DNA from: Bacteroidota bacterium
GTDB lineage: Bacteria; Bacteroidota; Bacteroidia; B-17B0; Aurantibacillaceae
Direction: 5' to 3'
Length of the DNA: 39,716 bases
Assembly: GCA_021155905.1 (NCBI GenBank)
Contig: JAJNBG010000033.1
Span: 1-39,716 of the forward strand
Of the stretch, positions 24,373 through 31,190 are shown piece by piece. A program made the translations under genes and the position numbers. Below the pieces are notes generated by a model. The model searched no databases and was not told where the DNA came from. It saw only the letters and a list, made by a program, of their open reading frames with translations. Numbering within the stretch: position 1 is the stretch's first letter; each line of letters starts with the position of its first letter.

Positions 24373-24432
24373 AAATCCGGTTAAAGCCGGTGAAGACCAG
24401 TGAAAGGCGGTTAACTCCGATTAACTCCGCAT
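24373..24432. repeat. Six-unit 10-bp degenerate tandem array
   Basis: Six consecutive decamers in register: AAATCCGGTT, AAAGCCGGTG, AAGACCAGTG, AAAGGCGGTT, AACTCCGATT, AACTCCGCAT. The rough consensus is AAnnCCGGTT. A 10-bp period keeps every unit on the same face of the helix, as in iterons or arrays for a cooperative binding protein. It lies in the gap between the first XRE gene and the next minus-strand gene. Confidence 0.7.
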
Positions 24433-24480
24433 ATTTTCGATGACCTTCGGATAATACCTAATTAATAGATCTACATTCCA

Positions 24481-24996
24481 TCATGATTTTAACGCATCAT
24501 CCGCTTGTTTAGTGATCGCTTTGACCATATATGCACCAACAAACAGTCCACAGATGTAAATAGAACTTTCGCCGGCAATAATTATTTTTAATCCCAAGTC
24601 TGTTTTTCTCATTCTCGAAAAATACGTTTCGACATAAGCACTTTTTGTAGCTTCTCTTTCTGTCTGCTCTTCTTTTTTTAATCTATTATGCTTCTTCACA
24701 ACCAAGAAAATAATTATACACATTATTATTCCTACAATAATCGCTATAACAATTTTTCGTCTGGCCGCAAGTTCTTCCTTGGTAAGTGGTACTTTAATTT
24801 TTTCTGTTTTAACCGGATCCCTAAAACTGGCTTTTTCATCTGTAAAGACTTGTCTGCTATGAAGCAATTTAGTATGCTCTTCGTCATACCATTTTTGGAT
24901 TGCGTTGAGTAAACTCGTACAATCTTGCAGTGGATCGTATGATTCGATACTATCCGGATCGATCAGAGTAGGTTCTATGTTAAGCAATTTATCCAT
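24481..24996 (-). CDS. Uncharacterised membrane protein, 171 residues
   Basis: No family recognised. An acidic soluble N-terminus (about 1-75) is followed by a strong transmembrane helix (about 81-102, IVIAIIVGIIMCIIIFLVV), a charged linker with a KKEEQTEREATK stretch, and a second hydrophobic segment (about 138-161). It starts three bases after the stop of the zinc-finger gene upstream on the same strand, so they form a two-gene operon. Probably an element-borne membrane protein of unknown role. Confidence 0.6.
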   Translation of the reverse strand: MDKLLNIEPTLIDPDSIESYDPLQDCTSLLNAIQKWYDEEHTKLLHSRQVFTDEKASFRDPVKTEKIKVPLTKEELAARRKIVIAIIVGIIMCIIIFLVVKKHNRLKKEEQTEREATKSAYVETYFSRMRKTDLGLKIIIAGESSIYICGLFVGAYMVKAITKQADDALKS

Positions 24997-24999
24997 GTT

Positions 25000-25377
25000 T
25001 TATTTTTTTGTTAGTTTAACAATTTGCATTGTAGTGTCATCCAACATCATCAATCCCAGATTTCCCAATAGAAACACTGAATTTCTATCGCCTGGTTTAA
25101 AGGGAATTGCCGGGCCCAAAGCACTAAAATCAACACCCATTTTTGTAAGCAGTTCGATTTTTGGCCTCTTAATTCTCTTATCAAGGAGTGCTTTGACTAT
25201 TGAGTAGGCTGTAATAGTTTTTAGCGTTGCTTTTTCGCCTAAATATTTTTTCGCGAGATTGCGAAGATATGTCCCCCGACTTCTGCAGCGGGGTGAGCAA
25301 CAATCAGCATGAGGATTAGTGGCCTCGAATCTTATACCACAGTCGGGTGTTTTGCAAAAACGGAATCGTTCAAACAT
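25000..25377 (-). CDS. Small zinc-finger protein
   Basis: A 125-residue protein with an N-terminal cysteine cluster: Cys8, Cys13, Cys26/Cys27 and Cys31 in 'FCKTPDCGIRFEATNPHADCCSPRC'. The CxxxxC...CSPRCR form resembles zinc fingers found in phage and mobile-element proteins. The remaining 90 residues are a helical, basic region of unknown fold. It may bind nucleic acid or protein. It is first in an operon with the 171-residue membrane protein. A long palindrome-rich non-coding stretch lies upstream. Confidence 0.65.
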   Translation of the reverse strand: MFERFRFCKTPDCGIRFEATNPHADCCSPRCRSRGTYLRNLAKKYLGEKATLKTITAYSIVKALLDKRIKRPKIELLTKMGVDFSALGPAIPFKPGDRNSVFLLGNLGLMMLDDTTMQIVKLTKK

Positions 25378-25889
25378 AGTTCGTTAGTTTATAAGGGTTA
25401 ATAAAAAAAGGTAAAAATTTGCGCCGCTTTACATAAGAAACACAAAATAGACAATCACGCGCGGAACAAAATTAAACAATAATTTCGTCTCGTCCAAAAA
25501 AAATGCCCTGAGTTCTCAGCAAACACAGGCAACTCCAAGTTTTGGCAAAGTTTTTTGGAGTAAATGAGGTTAACTAATTGATTCTCATTATTAGCATTTT
25601 TTAAAAAAATATTATTAATTTTTTTTAGGTACAAATATTAAAAATGAGGTCTTTTAATATTTTGACATTCCCTAAGGGAATGAGATTTTGTCGAGAAAAA
25701 ATTAAAATAATTCCTTCTGGTTCATATTAGTATTGCTCTTAAAAATGAAATTAATTTTTTAAGAGGATTAGCTCTATTTTTAGGAATTACTTTGTGAGGT
25801 AATATCTTGTATATACCAAATTATGTTTTGATACATATATATGTATCAAAATCAGCAGCGTCGTATAAATGCGGAATTCGGCTACGGGC
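25378..25889. other. Non-coding stretch with three strong inverted repeats
   Basis: About 510 bases with no supported gene. It holds a 17-bp palindrome CATTCCCT-A-AGGGAATG (25666-25682), a 10-bp stem CTCTTAAAAA/TTTTTAAGAG with a 10-base loop (25736-25765), and a perfect 26-bp palindrome (25826-25851). It separates two minus-strand genes. It may be an origin, a transfer or partition site, or a structured RNA region. Confidence 0.55.
25826..25851. repeat. Perfect 26-bp palindrome
   Basis: The half-site TTTTGATACATAT (25826-25838) is followed immediately by its exact complement (25839-25851), with no spacer. It is too AT-rich for an intrinsic terminator. A binding site for a dimeric protein or a cruciform is more likely. 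Confidence 0.85.
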
Positions 25890-26570
25890 TTACCTGAATG
25901 AAATGATGATATCCTTTTTCAATAAATCTATTTCATCTTTCGAAAAATTTCCAGAGTCCTGTTTAATTTTTAGCACCTCCAATTTATCTGTGGCGGCATT
26001 TCCTTTTGAGAAGTCATATTGATTCTTGACGATTTTGTTTTTGATTATTATAAAATCTGCTTTTGTAATGAAACCAGTGTTGACCGCTTTACGCAATTTT
26101 GTCAGTTCTGCAATGGCTTTTGTACTTTGATCATGAGCATCTCCTAAAAGACCGTCTTTTAAATAAAGAGCCTCAATATCAGTTAACAAACCGTCGCTTT
26201 TCAAAGTTTCGAGCTTGAGTAAGTCTTCAGATTTATTTTCTTTAATAGGTGAGATTTCATCAATCTGGTCTTTCTTTAAATCAAAGACTGAAGTAATATC
26301 ATCCCTGAAATATGGAATTGCCCCTGATTTTGTAGTAGCATTGTACTTGTATACCCTGCTCTCAGTTTTATAGCCTGGCTTTTCGACCCTTATGGTAAAC
26401 GTCTGCGCTTTTCTAAGTTCAAAAACACAGCTACTTTTTCCTTTATATTCATTATTGACATAAATAGATGCATCCGGTTGAAGGACTGTTATAGAAACAT
26501 TGATCTTAAATGCCTTTAAGGAAATGGTTGCTGCAAGTAGCACACAAAGGATAAGGATTATCTTTTTCAT
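25890..26570 (-). CDS. PEGA-domain protein with SHOCT-like repeats
   Basis: Exported protein of 226 residues with a signal peptide (about 1-20). A PEGA domain spans about 27-75 (VLQPDASIYVNNEYKGKS ... FTIRVEKPGYKTES), a beta fold usual in surface-associated proteins. The C-terminal half has three SHOCT-like helix pairs: LETLKSDGLLTDIEALYLK (about 127), LTKLRKAVNTGFITKADF (about 163) and LEVLKIKQDSGNFSKDEIDLLK (about 199). SHOCT motifs are short C-terminal helices often linked to oligomerisation. It is divergent from the second XRE gene, and a TATATTTG -7 box (26598-26591) touches the operator-like repeats at 26599-26632. Confidence 0.72.
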   Translation of the reverse strand: MKKIILILCVLLAATISLKAFKINVSITVLQPDASIYVNNEYKGKSSCVFELRKAQTFTIRVEKPGYKTESRVYKYNATTKSGAIPYFRDDITSVFDLKKDQIDEISPIKENKSEDLLKLETLKSDGLLTDIEALYLKDGLLGDAHDQSTKAIAELTKLRKAVNTGFITKADFIIIKNKIVKNQYDFSKGNAATDKLEVLKIKQDSGNFSKDEIDLLKKDIIISFR

Positions 26571-26590
26571 GGTTTTTAATATTGAATGAA

Positions 26591-26632
26591 CAAATATATT
26601 ACTTTTTCTGAAAGTAAGTATATATGCTTACT
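26591..26632. promoter_or_regulatory. Operator-like repeats and -7 box between PEGA gene and XRE gene
   Basis: The minus-strand -7 box TATATTTG (26598-26591) adjoins the inverted repeat TTACTTT/AAAGTAA (26599-26605 with 26611-26617). A second, overlapping pair AGTAAG/CTTACT lies at 26613-26618 with 26627-26632. Three related half-sites suggest cooperative binding by the XRE protein encoded at 26667. Confidence 0.6.
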
Positions 26633-26666
26633 ATAAAAATCAAAATTTCTGCACTTTAACCTGAAA

Positions 26667-26888
26667 ATGGGCGAGGCAAAAGACTACCTTCTAAAGGTGG
26701 GCAAAAATATCAAAAAGCACCGGCTGGCAGCGAAGATTAAACAGGTGGATTTAGCTTACGCCTGCAATTTTGATAAACAGACTCTGTATAAGATTGAAAC
26801 TGGAAAAGTCAATTTGACTCTTAAAACATTATTAAAACTTTCCACTTCCCTTAATGTGTCTGTAAAAGACCTTGTTGATGTTCAATAA
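26667..26888 (+). CDS. XRE-family helix-turn-helix regulator (second)
   Basis: A 73-residue HTH_XRE protein: VGKNIKKHRLAAKIKQVDLAYACNFDKQTLYKIETGKVN is the DNA-binding core. It has the same size and layout as the first XRE protein 2.4 kb away and, like it, lies divergent to a minus-strand gene across an operator-like palindrome. It probably controls itself and the PEGA-domain gene. The sequences of the two regulators and their half-sites differ, so they should not cross-regulate. Confidence 0.87.
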   Translation: MGEAKDYLLKVGKNIKKHRLAAKIKQVDLAYACNFDKQTLYKIETGKVNLTLKTLLKLSTSLNVSVKDLVDVQ

Positions 26889-27214
26889 TCCATTTTTTTG
26901 CCGTTGAAGTATATAGCATACGACAGGTGTTCTATGGATCCTTATGATAGTTGTTCTAGATTTCATTCCATTTAACGAATGAAGGGACAGAGTTTTTTAT
27001 GCTGGTAAGTGTGCCCAAAAATCTCGTTTTTTAATATCCTTTCCATCGTCTATACTTGTACTCATATGTTTTTAAATGACAACTATTCAAGATCCAAATA
27101 ATTTACTATTTTAGATGATGGCTTACAACGAAACTGATGATGTGCAATCAAACTTTTGCACTTGTGAAAGCTGGTAAACACCAAAAAGCACTACCTGAAC
27201 TCAATAATTTAATT
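26889..27214. other. Stretch without a supported gene
   Basis: No confident gene, RNA or repeat. A 49-codon frame (27140-27289, plus strand) has a TPR-like look (KAGKHQKALPELNNLI) but overlaps the pseudogene on the other strand and has no visible start signals, so it may be a remnant. Confidence 0.35.
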
Positions 27215-27696
27215 TCAAAAGACGGAGACTTCCATCAGACAATTCAACTTTTCTTCATAAGTGGGATATTGTTTAATCTTGCTTTTTAATGCATCGAAAT
27301 CATAGGGATCATCCATGACGTGGGTATATTGTTCCATGATCTCACGCATTAATTCAATGATTACTAAAGTCTTTTCAAACTTAATAACCTGCTCTTGGTT
27401 GTAAACAGTTCCCGGTTTAAGTCAATGGCTTTTCCAGTTTATTAAGCCATACAATGGGCTCCTGTAATCTATCACATTGATACTGGACGAATGGTTTGAT
27501 CTTGGATTTTGGCAGCGTAAAAAGCTTATTTAAAACGCATTTACAATACTGATCCAGGTTGAACCTGCCGGCATTTAAAAAATTAGAAGATTGGTTTTCA
27601 TCAAAAACACTGATGCCGTATTCATGAGCATCAAATTGGGGCTATATCAACAACAGGATGTTCAACTAACGGGGAGGTAATAACAAAAGAATACAT
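27215..27696 (-). pseudogene. Frameshifted remnant of an unknown gene
   Basis: Minus-strand coding sequence in three frames. It starts at an ATG at 27696 (MYSFVITSPLVEHPVVDIAP), shifts frame near 27640, and continues as QFDAHEYGISVFDEN ... LNKLEKPLT with a stop. It shifts again near 27420 to PGTVYNQEQVIKFEKTLVII ... NCLMEVSVF and stops at 27215. The segments join smoothly to about 155 residues with ordinary protein composition, so this is a decayed gene, not chance. The family was not recognised; its helical, charged C-terminus resembles proteins of Bacteroidota elements only in general character. Confidence 0.6.
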
Positions 27697-27820
27697 AAGC
27701 GCAAAATACTAAACTATCTAAAGTTAAAATTACGGCAAAAAGAAGAAAATAAATGTTAATGTTTATAAATATAGTATCATTTTGCTACGTTTTATAGTAA
27801 ATTATTTAGGCTCAGGGATT

Positions 27821-27828
27821 TAATTTTG
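27821..27828 (+). promoter_or_regulatory. -7 box of the acidic orphan gene
   Basis: TAATTTTG matches TAnnTTTG and ends 20 bases before the ATG at 27849. No good -33 box is visible. Confidence 0.4.
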
Positions 27829-27848
27829 TAGGGTAAAATTTAGAAAAA

Positions 27849-28256
27849 ATGAACAGAGAACAGTTAGATGAAGTCTGGGATTCAGTATATTATACTGATG
27901 ACCTGAGCAAGCGGATGAGGGACATTGCTCCCGGATTGATAGAATTTTTAATGTCCTCCTTGCTGGAGCAGGAAGATTTTGAGATAGGACTTTTCCATCA
28001 GGGAGAGAATGCAGGATCGTGTGTAGCCTATGATACTTACAGTACGGATAAAATCCTTGAATTAAGATACAAACAGGACACTTCCTTTGAATTGTACCTT
28101 GCGCTGGAAGATGATGATTATGAAATGCAGGACTTTTATTATACGCTATCTGACAAAGATACGCGGATCATCCCTGAGGGCATTCAAAATTTAATGAAAC
28201 AGGCCTGGGATAAAGGGGAAACAAGGACCTTTCGTAAGGGTACTATTGAAAAGTAA
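27849..28256 (+). CDS. Uncharacterised acidic protein, 135 residues
   Basis: No family recognised. The soluble protein is rich in Asp and Glu, with a helical N-terminus (LDEVWDSVYYTDDLSKRMRDIAPGLIEFLMSSLLEQ) and beta strands (about 45-85). The C-terminus is conserved-looking: LALEDDDYEMQDFYYTLSD followed by IIPEGIQNLMKQAWDKGETRTFRKG. The last 62 residues recur, about 85% identical, in a broken copy at 34081-34272, so the family has duplicated locally. The next gene starts 10 bases after its stop, so the two are likely co-expressed. Confidence 0.7.
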   Translation: MNREQLDEVWDSVYYTDDLSKRMRDIAPGLIEFLMSSLLEQEDFEIGLFHQGENAGSCVAYDTYSTDKILELRYKQDTSFELYLALEDDDYEMQDFYYTLSDKDTRIIPEGIQNLMKQAWDKGETRTFRKGTIEK

Positions 28257-28266
28257 TCGATTCCTT

Positions 28267-28614
28267 ATGAAGTTAAATGAACAAATTAGCATATTGATCA
28301 AAGAAGTGGAGAAAGCGCGTTGCCCGGAGGATAAAGCGGCTTATAAGAGGATTAGTGAATATGTTGTGCAATTGAAAGAGCACATTAAAGCATTATATCA
28401 TTTAGCAGAAGTTTTGAAGGAACTTGACACCAGACAAGGCATGATATTTCGCTATTTACCTAACAATAAAATATACGATGCCTACGGCTCAAGGACCAAA
28501 ACGAATGATGACTGGAGTTACATGAACCTGGCGAATGAAAAGAAAAAATTGCTTAGTACTATGAATAAGTTGAAAACTGCGCTGGAGGGGCTTGGAGATC
28601 ATGGCAATGAATAG
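28267..28614 (+). CDS. Uncharacterised helical protein, 115 residues
   Basis: No family recognised. Largely alpha-helical and charged, with heptad-like stretches at both ends (KLNEQISILIKEVEKA; KKKLLSTMNKLKTALEGL) and a short middle part with RYLPNNKIYDAYGSRTKT. The ATG at 28267 is preferred to TTG at 28246, which would overlap the upstream gene. It is the second gene of a two-gene unit with the acidic orphan and ends at a good terminator. It may form a complex with its neighbour; that is inference. Confidence 0.65.
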   Translation: MKLNEQISILIKEVEKARCPEDKAAYKRISEYVVQLKEHIKALYHLAEVLKELDTRQGMIFRYLPNNKIYDAYGSRTKTNDDWSYMNLANEKKKLLSTMNKLKTALEGLGDHGNE

Positions 28615-28625
28615 GGTATCAAAAC

Positions 28626-28654
28626 AAAAAGCCCTTCATAATAAAGGGCTTTTT
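28626..28654 (+). terminator. Intrinsic terminator
   Basis: AAAAAGCCCTT (28626-28636) pairs with AAGGGCTTTTT (28644-28654) across a seven-base loop, 12 bases after the stop codon of the two-gene unit. Confidence 0.85.
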
Positions 28655-28772
28655 ATGCAGACATTAACAAAACAAATTTAAATCTATTCGAATGTAGTTT
28701 ATTAGATACTGGAAAACATTACATCCTTTTCAAATAGTCATGAGATAATATTAAGATTCATACGAACCTCAA

Positions 28773-28961
28773 TTATGCTTGGGCTGGATTGCTAAAATCA
28801 GAATTAAAGTCTGTACGTGAAGACATATAAATGGTACGTCCGCAATTGGTACAAATTTTTTCGCCGGTAGATTGAACAAACGTTAATCGAGCATGCTCGC
28901 AACGCATGGTTTTATCAATTTTCATAGCCAACAGACCTCTGAATTTGAAAAGTTTTTTCAT
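28773..28961 (-). CDS. Zinc-ribbon miniprotein (copy 1)
   Basis: A 62-residue protein with a CxH...CxxC metal site: Cys21, His23, Cys37 and Cys40 (RCEHARLTF, KICTNCGRTI). It is a tandem paralogue of the gene just upstream on the same strand; the four metal ligands occupy identical positions in both. It probably binds one zinc ion; its target is unknown. The gap between the two genes is 16 bases. Confidence 0.68.
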   Translation of the reverse strand: MKKLFKFRGLLAMKIDKTMRCEHARLTFVQSTGEKICTNCGRTIYMSSRTDFNSDFSNPAQA

Positions 28962-28977
28962 GATGTTTGCTATTTAA

Positions 28978-29163
28978 TCAGGCAGCATGAAACATGTCAT
29001 TTTTTAAAATTCCAGGGTACAAGTGATCGTGAATTCTTTTACCGCAATGCAGGCAAACTTTATCGCCTGAGTCATTGATTATTCTTACGTCACGATGTGC
29101 ACATTGGGCGGCTCTTGTAATTTGTAAAACAAATACGTTGCCTATTTTATGTAATTGTTTCAT
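28978..29163 (-). CDS. Zinc-ribbon miniprotein (copy 2)
   Basis: A 61-residue protein with Cys21, His23, Cys37 and Cys40 (QCAHRDVRI, KVCLHCGKRI), the same layout as the neighbouring copy. Outside the ligands and the SGxK turn the two sequences have diverged greatly, so the duplication is old. A TAGTTTTG -7 box at 29188-29181 probably starts transcription of both. Confidence 0.68.
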   Translation of the reverse strand: MKQLHKIGNVFVLQITRAAQCAHRDVRIINDSGDKVCLHCGKRIHDHLYPGILKNDMFHAA

Positions 29164-29475
29164 GATATGATTGTTTATACCAAAACTATATCAAAAAAGG
29201 AGTGTAAGGGGTTAAATACGATCAGCCGTAAAAAGAAGACGCCAAAAATGTTGTTTTATTCATCAGTTAATAAAAAACCTGTGTTTAATGAAAGTACTAA
29301 TTACGAATTCCCGCCATAGTATTTGCTATAAACGTACTCTCGCTGGAAAAGCCGTTTTTGCTTTGTAAATACGCAGGAACAGTTATCTTTGTTAGTATTC
29401 AGTAGACAATGCCTTGAGACACACTATTTGTAGCTCCAAAGCGTAATCGGTCATGTTAAAACAACAATACTATAT
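29164..29475. other. Divergent intergenic region with two promoters
   Basis: Contains the minus-strand -7 box TAGTTTTG (29188-29181) for the zinc-ribbon pair. On the plus strand it holds TTTG (29362-29365) and TATCTTTG (29384-29391), 18 bases apart, for the methyltransferase gene, leaving a leader of about 80 nt. Nothing else was identified. Confidence 0.55.
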
Positions 29476-30618
29476 ATGAAAATTCTTTATGCAATACTTT
29501 TTATTATTTTGATAAAAAACACATTCTATTCTCAAAATGATTTTGGTGAATTTTCAAAAATAGAATTTAATGTAACATCGCATAACGATAACGAAGACAT
29601 GAATATGTTTAGCTATTTATTTGAAACTAAAAAACAACTAGTTGATTTTATAGATTTAAAAAAGGGTGATCTAGTCGCTGAAATCGGAGCTGGTGATGGC
29701 GTAAACATTGGAATACTATCTATGTTTTTTGACAGTATTAAATTTGTAGCTCAAGATATTGATACCAAAACATTAAAAAACAAAACCTATAATAAAGTCA
29801 TAAAAAAATACCAAAATTACAGTCATAAAACACAAATCAATACCAATACATTCGAACTAGTTATTGGCACTAAGAATACAACCAATCTGCCAGACAACAA
29901 GTTTGACGTGCTTTTTATAATCAACTCATTTCATGATTTTGATAAGCAGGATGAAATGCTAAATGATATTTATAAAAAACTAAAACCAAACGGACGTTTT
30001 ATTTTATTAGAAGGTTTTTCTTTTCCTAATGATACTCAAGTTTGTCCTGACTATGGCCCGCATGTACTACATACTCTCGATTTTGAACTACCACGATTTG
30101 AAAAACATGGCTTTTACGCCAACAAAATGAGGTCTCCGAATTTAAAAGCCGTACATTATGGCAATGGACTTGTTTTTGTTAAAGATAAAAAGCTAACGGA
30201 ACAATTTTATGAAAATAAAAATGAAATTGATGGTCTAATAAAGCAAGCATATAGACTTAAACAAACCGCCATTGCTTCAGATTCAATTATTGTCAAACAA
30301 ATTACAGATTCGGTAAGTTCAAAAATAAATACCATTGTTTCTGTATATCACGAATTTGAAGTATGGATGAAAGACCTTGGATTTAGGCACTTGAAAAAGT
30401 TAGAATACAAAGCAGGTCTTAATGTTTTTAAAGCTAACGCAATATTTTTTCCAGACTCATATCAAGCTTATTATTGGTTAGGTTTTGGTTATGAAAAAAA
30501 CAAATTATATGATCTTGCCATAGAAAATTATAAAATCTCACTACACCTAAATCCAAACAACAGCCTCTGCATTGATAAAATTAAATTAGTTAATAGTTTA
30601 AAAAACACGAACCGCTAA
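29476..30618 (+). CDS. Apparently exported class I methyltransferase with C-terminal TPR
   Basis: Protein of 380 residues. The first 20 residues look like a signal peptide (MKILYAILFIILIKNTFYSQ). A class I SAM-methyltransferase fold follows: motif I EIGAGDG (69-75), acidic loop AQDID (about 93-97), motif 'FDVLFIINSFHDF' (about 143-155) and 'LKPNGRFILLEGF' (about 168-180). Residues about 330-370 form one or two TPR-like helices (AYYWLGFGYEKNKLYDLAIENYKISLHLNP). A secreted SAM enzyme is odd because SAM is cytosolic, although Bacteroidota have several such signal-bearing methyltransferases. The substrate is unknown. A promoter lies at 29362-29391. Confidence 0.78.
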   Translation: MKILYAILFIILIKNTFYSQNDFGEFSKIEFNVTSHNDNEDMNMFSYLFETKKQLVDFIDLKKGDLVAEIGAGDGVNIGILSMFFDSIKFVAQDIDTKTLKNKTYNKVIKKYQNYSHKTQINTNTFELVIGTKNTTNLPDNKFDVLFIINSFHDFDKQDEMLNDIYKKLKPNGRFILLEGFSFPNDTQVCPDYGPHVLHTLDFELPRFEKHGFYANKMRSPNLKAVHYGNGLVFVKDKKLTEQFYENKNEIDGLIKQAYRLKQTAIASDSIIVKQITDSVSSKINTIVSVYHEFEVWMKDLGFRHLKKLEYKAGLNVFKANAIFFPDSYQAYYWLGFGYEKNKLYDLAIENYKISLHLNPNNSLCIDKIKLVNSLKNTNR

Positions 30619-30833
30619 TAGTACCTACCAGTAATGCGGTCAGACAACAAGCATTTGCAAAAGCTGTGCTCAAGTTTTTAATTTTTGCCCGTTGCTAGAA
30701 TCTCAAGATATATTTTGAACAAGTATTCATGCCTTTTCACCTAAGAATTTAGGATTTTTACATACGAATTGGCATATAATAATATATTTTTATTAAGTTT
30801 ATATAGTTAGAAAATGCTATCATTTAGTAGACG

Positions 30834-31187
30834 ATGCTAAAGCCTATAGAATTAAATAACATAACTGAAGAACACATATTGGGCAATTGGCGAGTTCAAT
30901 CCAAGATTCTCAATAGAAGTGATCCTGAATCTCCTTTTGCCACTGCCGAAGAGCATCATTTTTTAAAAGACAGCATTTACAAAACTTTGAACGGAGAAGA
31001 TTTACTCGGTAAATGGGTTTTGTTTTTAGAAACTGACATTATAAAAAGCCCACTTCTAAAATTTACATTAAAAAATCAGGCCGTCAATACAATTATAACT
31101 CTACTGTTATATACCGATGATAAAGAACATGCCCAACTAACTATCTATTTTGATACTGGACTTGAACTAGTATTACTAAAAAACTAA
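30834..31187 (+). CDS. Lipocalin-like small protein
   Basis: A 117-residue soluble protein with no signal peptide. 'ITEEHILGNWRVQSKIL', 'HHFLKDSIYKTLNG' and the alternating strands to the end suggest a small lipocalin-like beta barrel, but no family can be named with confidence. The CHASE3 protein gene starts three bases after its stop, so the two are translationally coupled. Confidence 0.6.
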   Translation: MLKPIELNNITEEHILGNWRVQSKILNRSDPESPFATAEEHHFLKDSIYKTLNGEDLLGKWVLFLETDIIKSPLLKFTLKNQAVNTIITLLLYTDDKEHAQLTIYFDTGLELVLLKN

Positions 31188-31190
31188 AAC

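Larger units (their letters stand above)
21084..26888. mobile_element. Integrated element, left end at tRNA-Leu (right end not located)
   Basis: Anchored by the serine recombinase beside tRNA-Leu. The stretch carries small orphan genes, two XRE repressors with divergent partners, a 10-bp tandem array and palindrome-rich non-coding DNA, in contrast to the core genes on the left. No relaxase, replication or structural phage gene is visible. The right limit given here is only the end of the second repressor module; the element may extend further, even past the window. Confidence 0.5.

Noticed and set aside
24373..24432. CRISPR-like array
   Set aside because: Units are 10 bp, contiguous and degenerate, with no spacers and no cas genes nearby.
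25807..26022. 71-codon plus-strand frame over the 26-bp palindrome
   Set aside because: It overlaps the 3' end of the PEGA gene antisense and has no start signals or protein-like features.
27140..27289. 49-codon plus-strand frame with a TPR-like helix
   Set aside because: No promoter or partner, overlaps the pseudogene on the other strand, and too short to support; possibly a remnant.
28771..28790. Possible second att copy (GGGCTGG resembling the tRNA acceptor end)
   Set aside because: Only a few bases agree with the tRNA-Leu 3' end; not enough for an attachment-site repeat.
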